From assembly GCF_003412465.1 (NCBI RefSeq), contig NZ_QTJV01000001.1, positions 744,001 to 808,000 on the forward strand: 64,000 nucleotides of DNA, written 5' to 3'. Under the pieces are notes generated by a model. That model had not been told where the DNA came from. It saw nothing but the letters and a program-made list of their open reading frames with translations, and did no database searches. The stretch is from Chitinophaga silvisoli (lineage in GTDB: Bacteria; Bacteroidota; Bacteroidia; Chitinophagales; Chitinophagaceae). Numbering within the stretch: position 1 is the stretch's first letter; every line of letters starts with the position of its first letter. A program made the translations under genes and the position numbers. Positions 18,833 to 27,802 of the stretch are shown piece by piece.

Positions 18833-19363
18833 ATGCTAAGTTATTTCCTAAGGTCCAACTTTAGTCTCTCTCAGGGAGACCTTGACAAAATTTCTTCTTT
18901 CTTCAGCCCCTTTTCACTCCACAAAACTCACCACTTCCTGCATTCCGGTGATCAGGTCAATTCGATCCTTTTCGTCTCTTCCGGCGTGCTCCGCACACAC
19001 TGGTACGATGACGCAGGTAACGACATTACCAACCACTTCTTTCATGAATCCCAATTCCTCGTTCCCCTGGAAAGCTATCTTTATGGCAAACCTTCTCCGG
19101 TCAGTATACAGGCGATCACGGATTGTGAATTGCTGCTGTTGTCCTTGGAAAATGAAAAGACGCTGGCGAAGGAATTGCCTTCCTGGATGAATATCTTCAA
19201 TAAGATTATGCAGGTCTCACTGGCCAAAAAGATCGCAGAGAAAAATCAATTGAAAGGACTGCATACCAAAGAACGCTACCAGCAGTTTTTTCAAACCCAT
19301 GCTGATATCGCACTTCGTACTCCTTTGCACTACATTGCTTCTTATCTTGATTTTAGCTCATAG
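18833..19363 (+). CDS. Crp/Fnr-family cyclic-nucleotide-binding-like regulator with shortened HTH
   Basis: A 176-aa protein beginning MLSYFLRSNFSLS at the ATG at 18833 (an in-frame TTG lies 6 bases upstream). Residues ~25-115 form a cNMP-binding beta-roll (HKTHHFLHSGDQVNSILFVSSGVLR). The C-terminus reads KERYQQFF, then TPLHYIASYLDFSS and stops. In related Bacteroidota regulators this point is followed by a recognition helix ending in LSRIRK or similar; the complete homologue at 58328-58897 ends LGFSAEFLSKIRAKKS. The last ~12 residues are therefore missing, and DNA binding may be lost. A late nonsense or frameshift mutation is likely. Confidence 0.75.
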   Translation: MLSYFLRSNFSLSQGDLDKISSFFSPFSLHKTHHFLHSGDQVNSILFVSSGVLRTHWYDDAGNDITNHFFHESQFLVPLESYLYGKPSPVSIQAITDCELLLLSLENEKTLAKELPSWMNIFNKIMQVSLAKKIAEKNQLKGLHTKERYQQFFQTHADIALRTPLHYIASYLDFSS

Positions 19364-19453
19364 GCCACTAACTAATCCATTGCGCTCTATATCCATTTGC
19401 ACTACATTTCTTATTAACCCGCTAACCAGCACATTTTTTGCTACAAATATTAC

Positions 19454-19852
19454 ATGAATAAAAACCTCTCCCTGGTCTTTGCATACCAGCTTATTCTATT
19501 CCTCGAATCTATGGTACTCGTTACCGCAATAGAAGGATATAAATCCGATGTATTTACAGCGGTGCTTCGTTTCAATCTCCTCTACCTGCCTATAGGAGGA
19601 GTCTTAAATTATGGAGCCTGGTGCTTATTGCAATCACTATTCAAAGAGAACAGGATGCTGCTGCAGGGCACTCATATCATTGTGGTCCTATTATTGCTGA
19701 ACTTTATTATTTATTTCACCCATCATGAATGGTTGCTGCAGCACAAGTCGATGGCTATAATCGTATATCTGTTAGTCGCGGATTGTTATATTTTAGCGGT
19801 ACTGCTGACCAGGAAGATGATGCGGCAGCCTAAAAAAATACAGCATGAATAA
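19454..19852 (+). CDS. Small integral membrane protein, unknown family
   Basis: A 132-aa very hydrophobic protein with about four predicted transmembrane helices (LVFAYQLILFLESMVLVTA, LRFNLLYLPIGGVLNYGAW, IIVVLLLLNFIIYF, AIIVYLLVADCYILAVLL) and a basic tail. I do not recognise the family. Its last 8 bases overlap the start of the DUF202 gene, so the two are co-translated and may form one membrane unit. Confidence 0.6.
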   Translation: MNKNLSLVFAYQLILFLESMVLVTAIEGYKSDVFTAVLRFNLLYLPIGGVLNYGAWCLLQSLFKENRMLLQGTHIIVVLLLLNFIIYFTHHEWLLQHKSMAIIVYLLVADCYILAVLLTRKMMRQPKKIQHE

Positions 19853-20225
19853 TGAACTGAGAAAAGGTAATACCAGTGATCATCTTGCTAATGAACGAAC
19901 CCTCCTTGCCTGGGTAAGAACCGGTATCGGCATCATGGCCTTTGGATTTGTAGTTGTAAAGTTCTCGCTGTTTGTGAAACAGATCAGTTTGGCGCTGGGC
20001 AAACCTAATACAGTACATCAATATGGGTATTCTGCGCCTATCGGGATTTTGATGGTCATCACAGGGGCATTGAGTTTATTATTATCATTGGTGCGGTATA
20101 AAAGAACAACGCAACAAATCAACAATAACAGTTACCAGCATTCACCTGTTTTTTTATATGTACTGGTCATCACATTAATGATAGCGAGTATCTTCCTGAT
20201 TGCGTATTTAGTAGAAAGTACCTGA
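19845..20225 (+). CDS. DUF202 (YidH-like) membrane protein
   Basis: A 126-aa protein with the DUF202 hallmark LANERTLLAWVRTGIGIMAFGFVVVKF at residues 13-39, then two further hydrophobic helices (APIGILMVITGALSLLLSLV, YVLVITLMIASIFLIAYLV). DUF202 proteins are small inner-membrane proteins of unknown function related to E. coli YidH. The start ATG lies inside the end of the preceding membrane-protein gene. A bidirectional terminator follows. Confidence 0.85.
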   Translation: MNNELRKGNTSDHLANERTLLAWVRTGIGIMAFGFVVVKFSLFVKQISLALGKPNTVHQYGYSAPIGILMVITGALSLLLSLVRYKRTTQQINNNSYQHSPVFLYVLVITLMIASIFLIAYLVEST

Positions 20226-20246
20226 TCCGCACCGGGGTAAAACAAA

Positions 20247-20280
20247 AAAAAGACTGCCTGAGCAGGCAGCCTTTCCTTTT
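20247..20280. terminator. Bidirectional terminator between DUF202 and TonB receptor genes
   Basis: CTGCCTG-AG-CAGGCAG hairpin (20254-20269) with an A-rich left flank and CCTTTCCTTTT on the right. The two flanking genes converge here. Confidence 0.75.
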
Positions 20281-20297
20281 CGATCTTATCTAAACAC

Positions 20298-22730
20298 TTA
20301 AAACTTATACGCAAAACTAGCTGCCAATCTTCTTGGCATCTGCTTTTCTACAGTCGTCCATCCTGAGAAGTACTCCTTGTTAGCCAGGTTATCCAGCTTC
20401 AATGCCAGGCGATACTTAGGTGCATTATAAAACAGGGTCGCATTCATAATCACATAAGAAGGCAAAGTAAACCTACCGGTCCTTGTATCATTCGTAATAA
20501 CATTATCACTTGCATAGTTACCACCAAAACCAGCACCCAGGCCTTTCAGATCTCCCTGTACAAATGTATAACTTGCCCACAGGTTCACCAGTGTATTAGG
20601 ACCCGCAGATACCGGCCTTAAACCTTCCTGGTAATAATAAGACTTCGTCAGTTTGCTGTCATTATAGCTATAACCCGCAATGATATTCAATCCTGGCAAT
20701 GGATTCGCTGCCAGTTCCAGCTCCACACCCTTACTCACCTGCGTACCATTCTGTACAGTCACGTTATAAGAAGTATCACCTACAGTCACCGTCTGCTGAA
20801 CAGAGTTGTTAGTAACAGAAATATCATAGTAGCTCGCTGTAAAGCCCAGCTTGTGATCCAGCACATCCATTTTCACACCACCTTCCCACTGATTGGCCTG
20901 TTGTGGTTTCAGCACATCAGGATAACCTGGCAGACTATAGTTATTAACCGGGGCTACGTTTTTGAAACCATTCATATAGTTAGCAAACACACTTACCTGG
21001 TCTTTCACTACCTGGTACACAACACCAAATTTAGGAGATACTCCTGTCTGGCCATATTTACCACTAGTCACACCCGTTAGGTAGTTAGTGCTACCTTTGC
21101 TTTCAAAACGGTCTACACGTACACTCGCCATTACCAGCAAGGCATCTGTAATGTTGAACACATCAGACACATAAGCACTGTATACCTGTGCACTATTACC
21201 GTTCTTGCTACCGGTTGTTCCGGCCAGTTTCGCATCTACACTTGCCCTGCTCAGGGTGCCATAGCTGGCATCTTTAGGATTGGTGACATCCACGATATCG
21301 AACCTGGGAGATGCACTGTTATTGTTAGTCGTACTCTGGTCGTTGAAGTCCAGACCGAATACTACGCGGTTACGCATACCAGCGATCCTGAAATCGCCAA
21401 TGAAGTTCTGCTGGATATCGGTAGTAACTGTAGTTGAGTTCTGGAGATATGCGAAACGGCTGGCCAGTGAATCACTTGGTGCTACCACTCCCTGGTCCAG
21501 GAACATTACGTAAGAATAATAACCATCGCTCTTACGGGAACTTCTTGACAGGTTCGTTTGTGAAGTCCAGTTATTAGAGAGCTTATAATTTGCCTGACCA
21601 TAGAAATTTACGGTAGGGTTCTTATAAGTCAGGTCATTGGAAGTATAGGATTTATTGAAGTCCATATGCAGTTCTTCCGGTGTATTCGCTTTCAGCTTAC
21701 GGCTACGGTTCAGGAACAGCATCATGGTATTGGTGGCTTCACTGTTATAAATCTCTGCATTGATCAGGAATGACAGGCGCTCATTCGCTTTGAATGCCAG
21801 GCTGGGGGCAACGAAGAAAGATTTTTTGAAACCCGCATCCTGGAAACTACCTTCTGTATGGTAAGCTGCATTCACACGCAGGATCGCAGATTTATCATCA
21901 TTCAGCGGCGCATTTACATCAGCAGTAAAACGGCTCAGGCCATAACCACCGATTGTATAAGCTACCTCGCCACCAAAATGATCGTAAGGACGCTTGGTCA
22001 CAATGTTCAACAGACCGCCAAATGAAATATAGCTGCTGCCAAACAAAGTACCGCTGGGGCCTTTGATCACCTCAATTCTTTCTACATTGGCAGGATCAAT
22101 ACCACCATTGGTCAGGCCCGGTACACCATTGATCATAGTCGGCTGTATGGAGAAACCCCTGATAGAGAAGTAACCTGCGCCATCGTTCGGGCGGCCGGTA
22201 GATGACCATAATTTGGTCAGGCCCGGGGTGTTCTTCAACGCATCGTCGAAGTTGGTGACTACCTGCTCTTTCAGCAGATCTTTGGAGATGGAGCTATAGA
22301 CCTGTGGATTTTCCAGGTTTTTGATAGGCAAACGTGCTATCTGATCAGATTCCTTTTTACCAAATTTCGCACGACCGGTAGCAATTTCTACCTCCTGCAG
22401 CTGGGTGTCGGAAACTTCCAGGGTCAGATTGACCTGGGCGGTACTATTTTCAATAACTGTAACAGTCTCCTCTTTCGTACCATAACCTACCAGTCTCACC
22501 TGTAAGGTGTAATTACCCGGTTTAACATGATTTATTATGAAAGTACCGTCATCTTCAGTCACAGTAGAACGCTTAGTGCCTTTTAGCACTACCGTCACCA
22601 GGCCGGCTGGCCTGCCGTCAGTTGTGGTAATTTTTCCTTTAATGGTGCCGTTTCCATCCAGGTCGTTGGCCGATAAAATGCCGGTACATAATAATAAGAA
22701 CGTCGAAATTAGTAATAGAATGGATCTCAT
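20298..22730 (-). CDS. TonB-dependent siderophore-type outer-membrane receptor
   Basis: An 810-aa receptor. Signal peptide MRSILLLISTFLLLCTGILS, then a carboxypeptidase-regulatory-like domain at about 28-110 (GTIKGKITTTDGRPAGLVTV), the usual N-terminal extension of Bacteroidota receptors. The plug domain follows (YFSIRGFSIQPTMINGVPG, ANVERIEVIKGPSGTLFGS, GGLLNIVTKRP), then a 22-strand-type barrel ending LAASFAYKF with the terminal Phe recognised by the BAM machinery. Plug motifs resemble FhuA-type ferric siderophore receptors. No SusD partner is adjacent, which also argues against glycan import. No clear Fur box was found upstream. Confidence 0.87.
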   Translation of the reverse strand: MRSILLLISTFLLLCTGILSANDLDGNGTIKGKITTTDGRPAGLVTVVLKGTKRSTVTEDDGTFIINHVKPGNYTLQVRLVGYGTKEETVTVIENSTAQVNLTLEVSDTQLQEVEIATGRAKFGKKESDQIARLPIKNLENPQVYSSISKDLLKEQVVTNFDDALKNTPGLTKLWSSTGRPNDGAGYFSIRGFSIQPTMINGVPGLTNGGIDPANVERIEVIKGPSGTLFGSSYISFGGLLNIVTKRPYDHFGGEVAYTIGGYGLSRFTADVNAPLNDDKSAILRVNAAYHTEGSFQDAGFKKSFFVAPSLAFKANERLSFLINAEIYNSEATNTMMLFLNRSRKLKANTPEELHMDFNKSYTSNDLTYKNPTVNFYGQANYKLSNNWTSQTNLSRSSRKSDGYYSYVMFLDQGVVAPSDSLASRFAYLQNSTTVTTDIQQNFIGDFRIAGMRNRVVFGLDFNDQSTTNNNSASPRFDIVDVTNPKDASYGTLSRASVDAKLAGTTGSKNGNSAQVYSAYVSDVFNITDALLVMASVRVDRFESKGSTNYLTGVTSGKYGQTGVSPKFGVVYQVVKDQVSVFANYMNGFKNVAPVNNYSLPGYPDVLKPQQANQWEGGVKMDVLDHKLGFTASYYDISVTNNSVQQTVTVGDTSYNVTVQNGTQVSKGVELELAANPLPGLNIIAGYSYNDSKLTKSYYYQEGLRPVSAGPNTLVNLWASYTFVQGDLKGLGAGFGGNYASDNVITNDTRTGRFTLPSYVIMNATLFYNAPKYRLALKLDNLANKEYFSGWTTVEKQMPRRLAASFAYKF

Positions 22731-23014
22731 CGCTGTATAAGTTTGCGCCGCAAAGGTGGAAACTTATCAGTTAAGGCATTTTAACATTTGGGAATTATGT
22801 TTACGCTATCCGGAAAAAAACCGTTGATAACCAGTCCAGATTTTTATAAAGTATTAAATTCTGGCCTTATTTAAAATCTTTTAAGGACTTTTTAATAATC
22901 ACCGTGTAAGCACCTACGGTACTGTATTCCCCCGTGTAAACCTGCATTTACTGCTTGCCGCTCATCACAGCCAGCTTTGTATGTATAATATAACTTATCT
23001 ATTTTGCGCCCCGG

Positions 23015-23404
23015 ATGAAGAAGCTAATAAGGATATTTCTTTCACTCTGTATCCTGATACTCACCGGGTATAGTCACCTGAAGGCCACCACGCCACGGGA
23101 CCATGTCTCGACGTCGGCCAGCAGGATGCTTATGCTTATTGAACAGGAGGACGGTGTATTGAACATCCGCAATCATCCACGGAGTTTCGAGCGCTTAAAT
23201 TTAAGATTCACTGAGACTGATAATGAGGATGATACCGATGAGATGTCAGGTTTTAAAAAGCATCTCACCATCGGTAATAACTTTACCACTGTTTTTTCCC
23301 CACCCGCTCCCGATTACCACCACCCGTATTTTCTTTCCAATTCATATCCTGCCAACAGTACTGCCCAGTGTCTTTATATAAGGCACGGTGTACTACGTAT
23401 CTGA
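23015..23404 (+). CDS. Small secreted protein, unknown
   Basis: A 129-aa protein with a convincing signal peptide (MKKLIRIFLSLCILILTGYSHLKA) and a polar remainder rich in acidic residues in the middle (ETDNEDDTDEMSG). I recognise no domain. It precedes the RND efflux operon by 111 bases on the same strand. It could belong to the transcript, but no functional link is visible. Confidence 0.5.
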   Translation: MKKLIRIFLSLCILILTGYSHLKATTPRDHVSTSASRMLMLIEQEDGVLNIRNHPRSFERLNLRFTETDNEDDTDEMSGFKKHLTIGNNFTTVFSPPAPDYHHPYFLSNSYPANSTAQCLYIRHGVLRI

Positions 23405-23515
23405 TATATTTTTCCAACCAGTGTTTTTTTATTGCTTAGAACTTCCACGTCCACAGGATACGGAGGTTTATTGTCATTCGCACACCACTTAAAAAAATAG
23501 AATCGCATCCTTATT

Positions 23516-24610
23516 ATGAAGAGAAGTTCAATGCTCGTCGTGGGCTTGTTTGCACTGTTGTGTTTTGCAAGCTGTAAATCATCAAAGAAAGAGGAAGAAA
23601 AGGAAGGGGAAACCAAATACCTCGTTACCACTCCTGTTAAAATGGACACCTCTGTTACCAAAGAATATGTATCCCAGATACGTTCTTTCCGTAACATCGA
23701 ACTCAGGGCGCAGGAGAAAGGCTACCTGCAAAACATCTATGTAGATGAAGGCCAGTTTGTAAAAGAAGGCCAGCTCCTGTTCAAGATTATGCCTAAAGTG
23801 TATGAAGCAGAACTCGAAAAAGCCCAGGCGGAAGCCCAGGCAGCAGAGATCGAACTGCAGAACACCAAGTCCCTCGCCGACAAAAACGTCGTATCAAAAA
23901 ATGAACTGGCAATGGCACAGGCCAACCTGGCTAAAGCTAAAGCCGAACTGTCCCTGGCCAAAGTACACCTGGCATTTACCGACATCAAAGCTCCTTTTGA
24001 TGGTATCATCGACCGCCTGCCACTGAAACTGGGTAGCCTGGTGGACGAAGGTGAACTGCTCACCAGCCTTTCTGACAACCGCCAGATGTACGTATACTTC
24101 AACGTATCTGAACCTGAATACCTGAACTATGAAGAAGGGGTGAAAGAGAAAAAAGGTAAGATGCCTGTAAACCTGCTCATGGCTAACAGCGAAGTGTTCA
24201 AACATACCGGCAACGTGGAAACGATCGAAAGTGAGTTTAACAACGAAACCGGGAACATCGCTTTCCGTGCTACTTTCCCTAATCCTGAAGGCCTGCTCAG
24301 GCACGGTGAAACCGGTAAAGTGCAGATGGTCGTACCGCTGAAAAATGCCATTGTGATTCCGCAGAAAGCAACCTTCGAAATCCAGGATAAGCACTATGTA
24401 TTTATCGTAGACAAAGATAGCAGGGTGAAATCAACAGAGATCACTGTAGCAGCAGAAATGCCTGACCTGTTTGTAGTAGGAGACGGACTTTCCGATACTG
24501 ACAAAATACTGCTCGAAGGCGTGCAGAAGGTGAGAGACAATGACAAGATCACCTACGAGTTTGAGGAACCAGCTAAAGTAATCTCGCATCTGAGACTGAA
24601 GGCTGAATAG
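23516..24610 (+). CDS. RND efflux periplasmic adaptor (membrane fusion lipoprotein)
   Basis: A 364-aa AcrA/MexA-type subunit. The N-terminus MKRSSMLVVGLFALLCFASC is a lipoprotein signal with the lipidated Cys at 20. A split lipoyl domain (NIYVDEGQFVKEGQLLFKI; AFTDIKAPFDGIIDRLPLKLGSLVDEGELL) flanks an alpha-helical hairpin (EKAQAEAQAAEIELQNTKSL). Beta-barrel and membrane-proximal domains follow. It links the inner-membrane pump encoded 24 bases downstream to the outer-membrane factor. First gene of a three-gene efflux operon; no local regulator gene is adjacent. Confidence 0.93.
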   Translation: MKRSSMLVVGLFALLCFASCKSSKKEEEKEGETKYLVTTPVKMDTSVTKEYVSQIRSFRNIELRAQEKGYLQNIYVDEGQFVKEGQLLFKIMPKVYEAELEKAQAEAQAAEIELQNTKSLADKNVVSKNELAMAQANLAKAKAELSLAKVHLAFTDIKAPFDGIIDRLPLKLGSLVDEGELLTSLSDNRQMYVYFNVSEPEYLNYEEGVKEKKGKMPVNLLMANSEVFKHTGNVETIESEFNNETGNIAFRATFPNPEGLLRHGETGKVQMVVPLKNAIVIPQKATFEIQDKHYVFIVDKDSRVKSTEITVAAEMPDLFVVGDGLSDTDKILLEGVQKVRDNDKITYEFEEPAKVISHLRLKAE

Positions 24611-24634
24611 TCTAAGTATCCAAAAAGTATTTAA

Positions 24635-27600
24635 ATGTTCAGTAATATTCTTAAAAGGCCCGTCCTTTCAATTATCATATCCGTCCTAATTGTCTTTTTA
24701 GGAATATTGGGTATCACCCAGCTCCCCATCACGCAGTTCCCTGCCATCTCGCCCGTGACCGTAAAGGTTTCCGCAGAGTACCCGGGTGCGAATGGTGAGC
24801 TGTTGGTAAAAACTGTAATCATCCCGCTGGAAAGAGCGATCAACGGTGTACCCGGCATGAAGTACATGACTTCTGATGCTACCAACACCGGTGAGGCAAA
24901 CATCCAGATTATCTTTGACCTGGGTACCGATCCAAACACGGCATCCCTGAACGTACAGAACCGTATAGCCAAGGTGCTGAATAAGCTCCCGCCACTGGTG
25001 ATCCGTGAAGGTCTGCTCACCTCCCTCGAGCAGCCTGCGATGTTGATGTACCTGAACCTCTATTCAAAAGATCCGAAAACGGATGAAAGGTTCCTGTACA
25101 ACTTTGCCGATATCAATATCATGCCCGAGCTCACCCGTTTGCAGGGTGTAGGTAGTGCACGTATACTTGGTACCCGTGAGTACTCCATGCGTATCTGGCT
25201 GAAGCCTGACCGTATGCTGGCGTATAAGATCTCCTCCCAGGAAGTCATGGAAGCATTGGGCAACCAGTCCCTCGAAGCTTCTCCTGGTAAAACCGGTGAA
25301 AGCTCCGGTAAGAGATCCCAGGCATTTGAGTATGTAATGAAATACTCCGGGCGTTTCAGTACCAAAGAAGAGTATGAAAATATCATCCTGCGTGCCAATC
25401 CGAATGGTGAATTACTACGTCTGAAAGATGTGGCTGATATTGAATTCGGTAGCTTGTTCTACGATATCTATTCCAACCTGAATGGCAGACCTTCTGCCGC
25501 GATCGTGGTAAAACAGCTGTATGGTAGTAACGCGAGCAAGGTGATCGAAGAGGTGAAAGAGAAACTGCAGGAGCTGAAGAAAACCACCTTCCCTCCGGGA
25601 ATGGATTATGCCATCAGTTATGACGTATCCAAATTCCTCGATGCCTCTATCGAAAAGGTAATCCACACGCTGGTAGAAGCGTTTGTGCTGGTAGGTATCG
25701 TAGTATTCGTCTTCCTCGGCGACTGGCGCTCTACGTTGATCCCTACACTGGCTGTACCTGTATCGCTGATAGGTACCTTCATTTTCATGGGTATATTTGG
25801 CCTGACCATGAACATGATCACGCTCTTCGCACTGGTACTGGCTATCGGTATCGTGGTGGACAACGCGATTGTGGTAATGGAGGCCGTGCATGCCAAGATG
25901 GAAGAAGAACATCTTTCACCATACATGGCTACCAAGAAAGTGGTGCATGAGATTGCGGGTGCGGTTATCGCGATCACCTTCCTGATGGTGGCCGTATTCG
26001 TGCCGGTGGCATTCATGACAGGTCCTGTGGGTGTGTTCTACAGGCAGTTCGCGATCACCATGGCGGTATCTATCGTGATCTCCGGTGTGGTGGCATTGAC
26101 ACTGACACCGGCATTGTGTGCCATGATCCTGAAGAACAATCATGGCCAGCCGAAGAAGAAAAACCTGATGACCAAAGGTCTCGATGCCTTCAACAGGAGC
26201 TTCGAAAGACTCACCGGCCGTTATACCGGTTTACTGAGGAAGATCGTAAATGTACGTACCGTGACCTGGGGTATGCTGATAGGCTTCTGTCTGCTCACCT
26301 GGGGGATCAGTACCACCCTGCAATCCGGTTTTATCCCTGCAGAAGACCAGGGTATGATCTACGGTATCATCCAGGCTCCTCCAGGTTCATCACTGGAAAG
26401 AACCAACGAAATTGCAGAACGCTTACAGAAGATCGCGGAGAAAATCGATGGTATCAGTTCCGTATCTGCACTCGCCGGTTATGAGATCCTGACGGAAGGA
26501 ACCGGTTCCAACGCAGGTACCTGCCTGATCAACCTGAAGGACTGGTCCGAACGTAAGCAATCAGCAGAAGAGATCATCCGTGAACTGGAAGAAAAAGCCA
26601 AAGATATTCCGGGTGCTACGATCGAGTTCTTCCAGCCACCAGCCGTACCTGGTTATGGTGCTGCCGGCGGTCTCGATTTACGCCTGCTCGATAAGACCGG
26701 TACTGCCGACTATAAGAAGTTTGAAAAGGTGAACAAGGACTTCGTAGATGCATTGCAGAAGCGTAAGGAACTGACATCTATCTTCTCATTCTATAGCGCA
26801 TCTTATCCACAGTACATGCTGAAGATTGACAACGATGTGGCGCAACAGAAAGGGGTGACGATCGAGAATGCCATGACCACCATATCAACATTGGTTGGTA
26901 GTAACTACGAAACCAGTTTTATCCGTTACGGTCGTTTGTATAAAGTGATGGTGCAGGCAGCACCGCAGTACAGGGCATTGCCTGAGGATATCCTGAAACT
27001 GTATGTGAAGAATGATAAAGATGAAATGGTACCGATGTCTGCATTCATGAAGATGGACAAATTCTATGGACTGAATGAGATCACCCGCTATAATATGTTT
27101 ACATCATCTGCCATCAAGGGTGCACCGGCACCGGGTTACAGTAGTGGAGACGCGATCAAAGCTATCCAGGAAGTAGCGGCAGAGACATTGCCGAGAGGCT
27201 ATGGTATTGACTGGGGTGGTATGACGAAGGATGAGGTAGGCCGTGGTAATGAAGCGATCTATATCTTCCTCATCTGTCTGATCTTCGTATACATGGTACT
27301 GGCTGCGCAGTATGAAAGTTTCATGCTGCCATTTGCGGTGATCCTGTCACTGCCTGCGGGTGTATTTGGTTCCTTCCTGTTAGTGAAATTAATGGGCCTG
27401 GAAAACAATATCTATGCACAGGTAGGTCTGGTGATGTTGATTGGTCTGTTAGGTAAGAACGCGGTACTGATCGTGGAGTTTGCGGTGCAGCGGCATCGTG
27501 CGGGGGATACGGTATTTAATGCAGCGATCGAAGGTGCAAGAACGCGTTTCCGCCCGATCCTCATGACCTCCTTTGCATTCATTGCAGGTCTGATTCCGCT

Positions 27601-27802
27601 GGTGTATGCTACTGGTCCGGGTGCGATCGGTAACCGTACGATTGGTACGGCGGCTGCCGGCGGTATGTTGTTTGGTACTGTATTCGGTGTAATCGTAGTA
27701 CCAGGGCTGTACCTCATCTTCGGCAAGATTGCAGAGAAACGGAAGCTGTTGAAGAATGAAGAAGAGAATCCATTAACTGAAGAATTTGACCACAATGTTT
27801 AA
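24635..27802 (+). CDS. RND efflux pump, HAE1/AcrB family inner-membrane transporter
   Basis: A 1055-aa resistance-nodulation-division transporter. It opens MFSNILKRPVLSIIISVLIVFLGI (TM1) and has the typical two repeats of porter loops plus six helices. The TM4 proton-relay motif AIGIVVDNAIVVMEA carries two Asp-containing turns. PGSSLERTNEIAERL and the late GLLGKNAVLIVEFA and TRFRPILMTSFAFI motifs are also conserved. It exports hydrophobic drugs or lipid-like compounds by proton antiport in a tripartite complex. Substrate cannot be inferred. It overlaps the start of the outer-membrane gene by 8 bases. Confidence 0.95.
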   Translation: MFSNILKRPVLSIIISVLIVFLGILGITQLPITQFPAISPVTVKVSAEYPGANGELLVKTVIIPLERAINGVPGMKYMTSDATNTGEANIQIIFDLGTDPNTASLNVQNRIAKVLNKLPPLVIREGLLTSLEQPAMLMYLNLYSKDPKTDERFLYNFADINIMPELTRLQGVGSARILGTREYSMRIWLKPDRMLAYKISSQEVMEALGNQSLEASPGKTGESSGKRSQAFEYVMKYSGRFSTKEEYENIILRANPNGELLRLKDVADIEFGSLFYDIYSNLNGRPSAAIVVKQLYGSNASKVIEEVKEKLQELKKTTFPPGMDYAISYDVSKFLDASIEKVIHTLVEAFVLVGIVVFVFLGDWRSTLIPTLAVPVSLIGTFIFMGIFGLTMNMITLFALVLAIGIVVDNAIVVMEAVHAKMEEEHLSPYMATKKVVHEIAGAVIAITFLMVAVFVPVAFMTGPVGVFYRQFAITMAVSIVISGVVALTLTPALCAMILKNNHGQPKKKNLMTKGLDAFNRSFERLTGRYTGLLRKIVNVRTVTWGMLIGFCLLTWGISTTLQSGFIPAEDQGMIYGIIQAPPGSSLERTNEIAERLQKIAEKIDGISSVSALAGYEILTEGTGSNAGTCLINLKDWSERKQSAEEIIRELEEKAKDIPGATIEFFQPPAVPGYGAAGGLDLRLLDKTGTADYKKFEKVNKDFVDALQKRKELTSIFSFYSASYPQYMLKIDNDVAQQKGVTIENAMTTISTLVGSNYETSFIRYGRLYKVMVQAAPQYRALPEDILKLYVKNDKDEMVPMSAFMKMDKFYGLNEITRYNMFTSSAIKGAPAPGYSSGDAIKAIQEVAAETLPRGYGIDWGGMTKDEVGRGNEAIYIFLICLIFVYMVLAAQYESFMLPFAVILSLPAGVFGSFLLVKLMGLENNIYAQVGLVMLIGLLGKNAVLIVEFAVQRHRAGDTVFNAAIEGARTRFRPILMTSFAFIAGLIPLVYATGPGAIGNRTIGTAAAGGMLFGTVFGVIVVPGLYLIFGKIAEKRKLLKNEEENPLTEEFDHNV

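Noticed and set aside
20298..22730. SusC-type polysaccharide receptor
   Set aside because: No SusD gene adjacent, and length (810 aa) and plug motifs fit siderophore-type receptors better.
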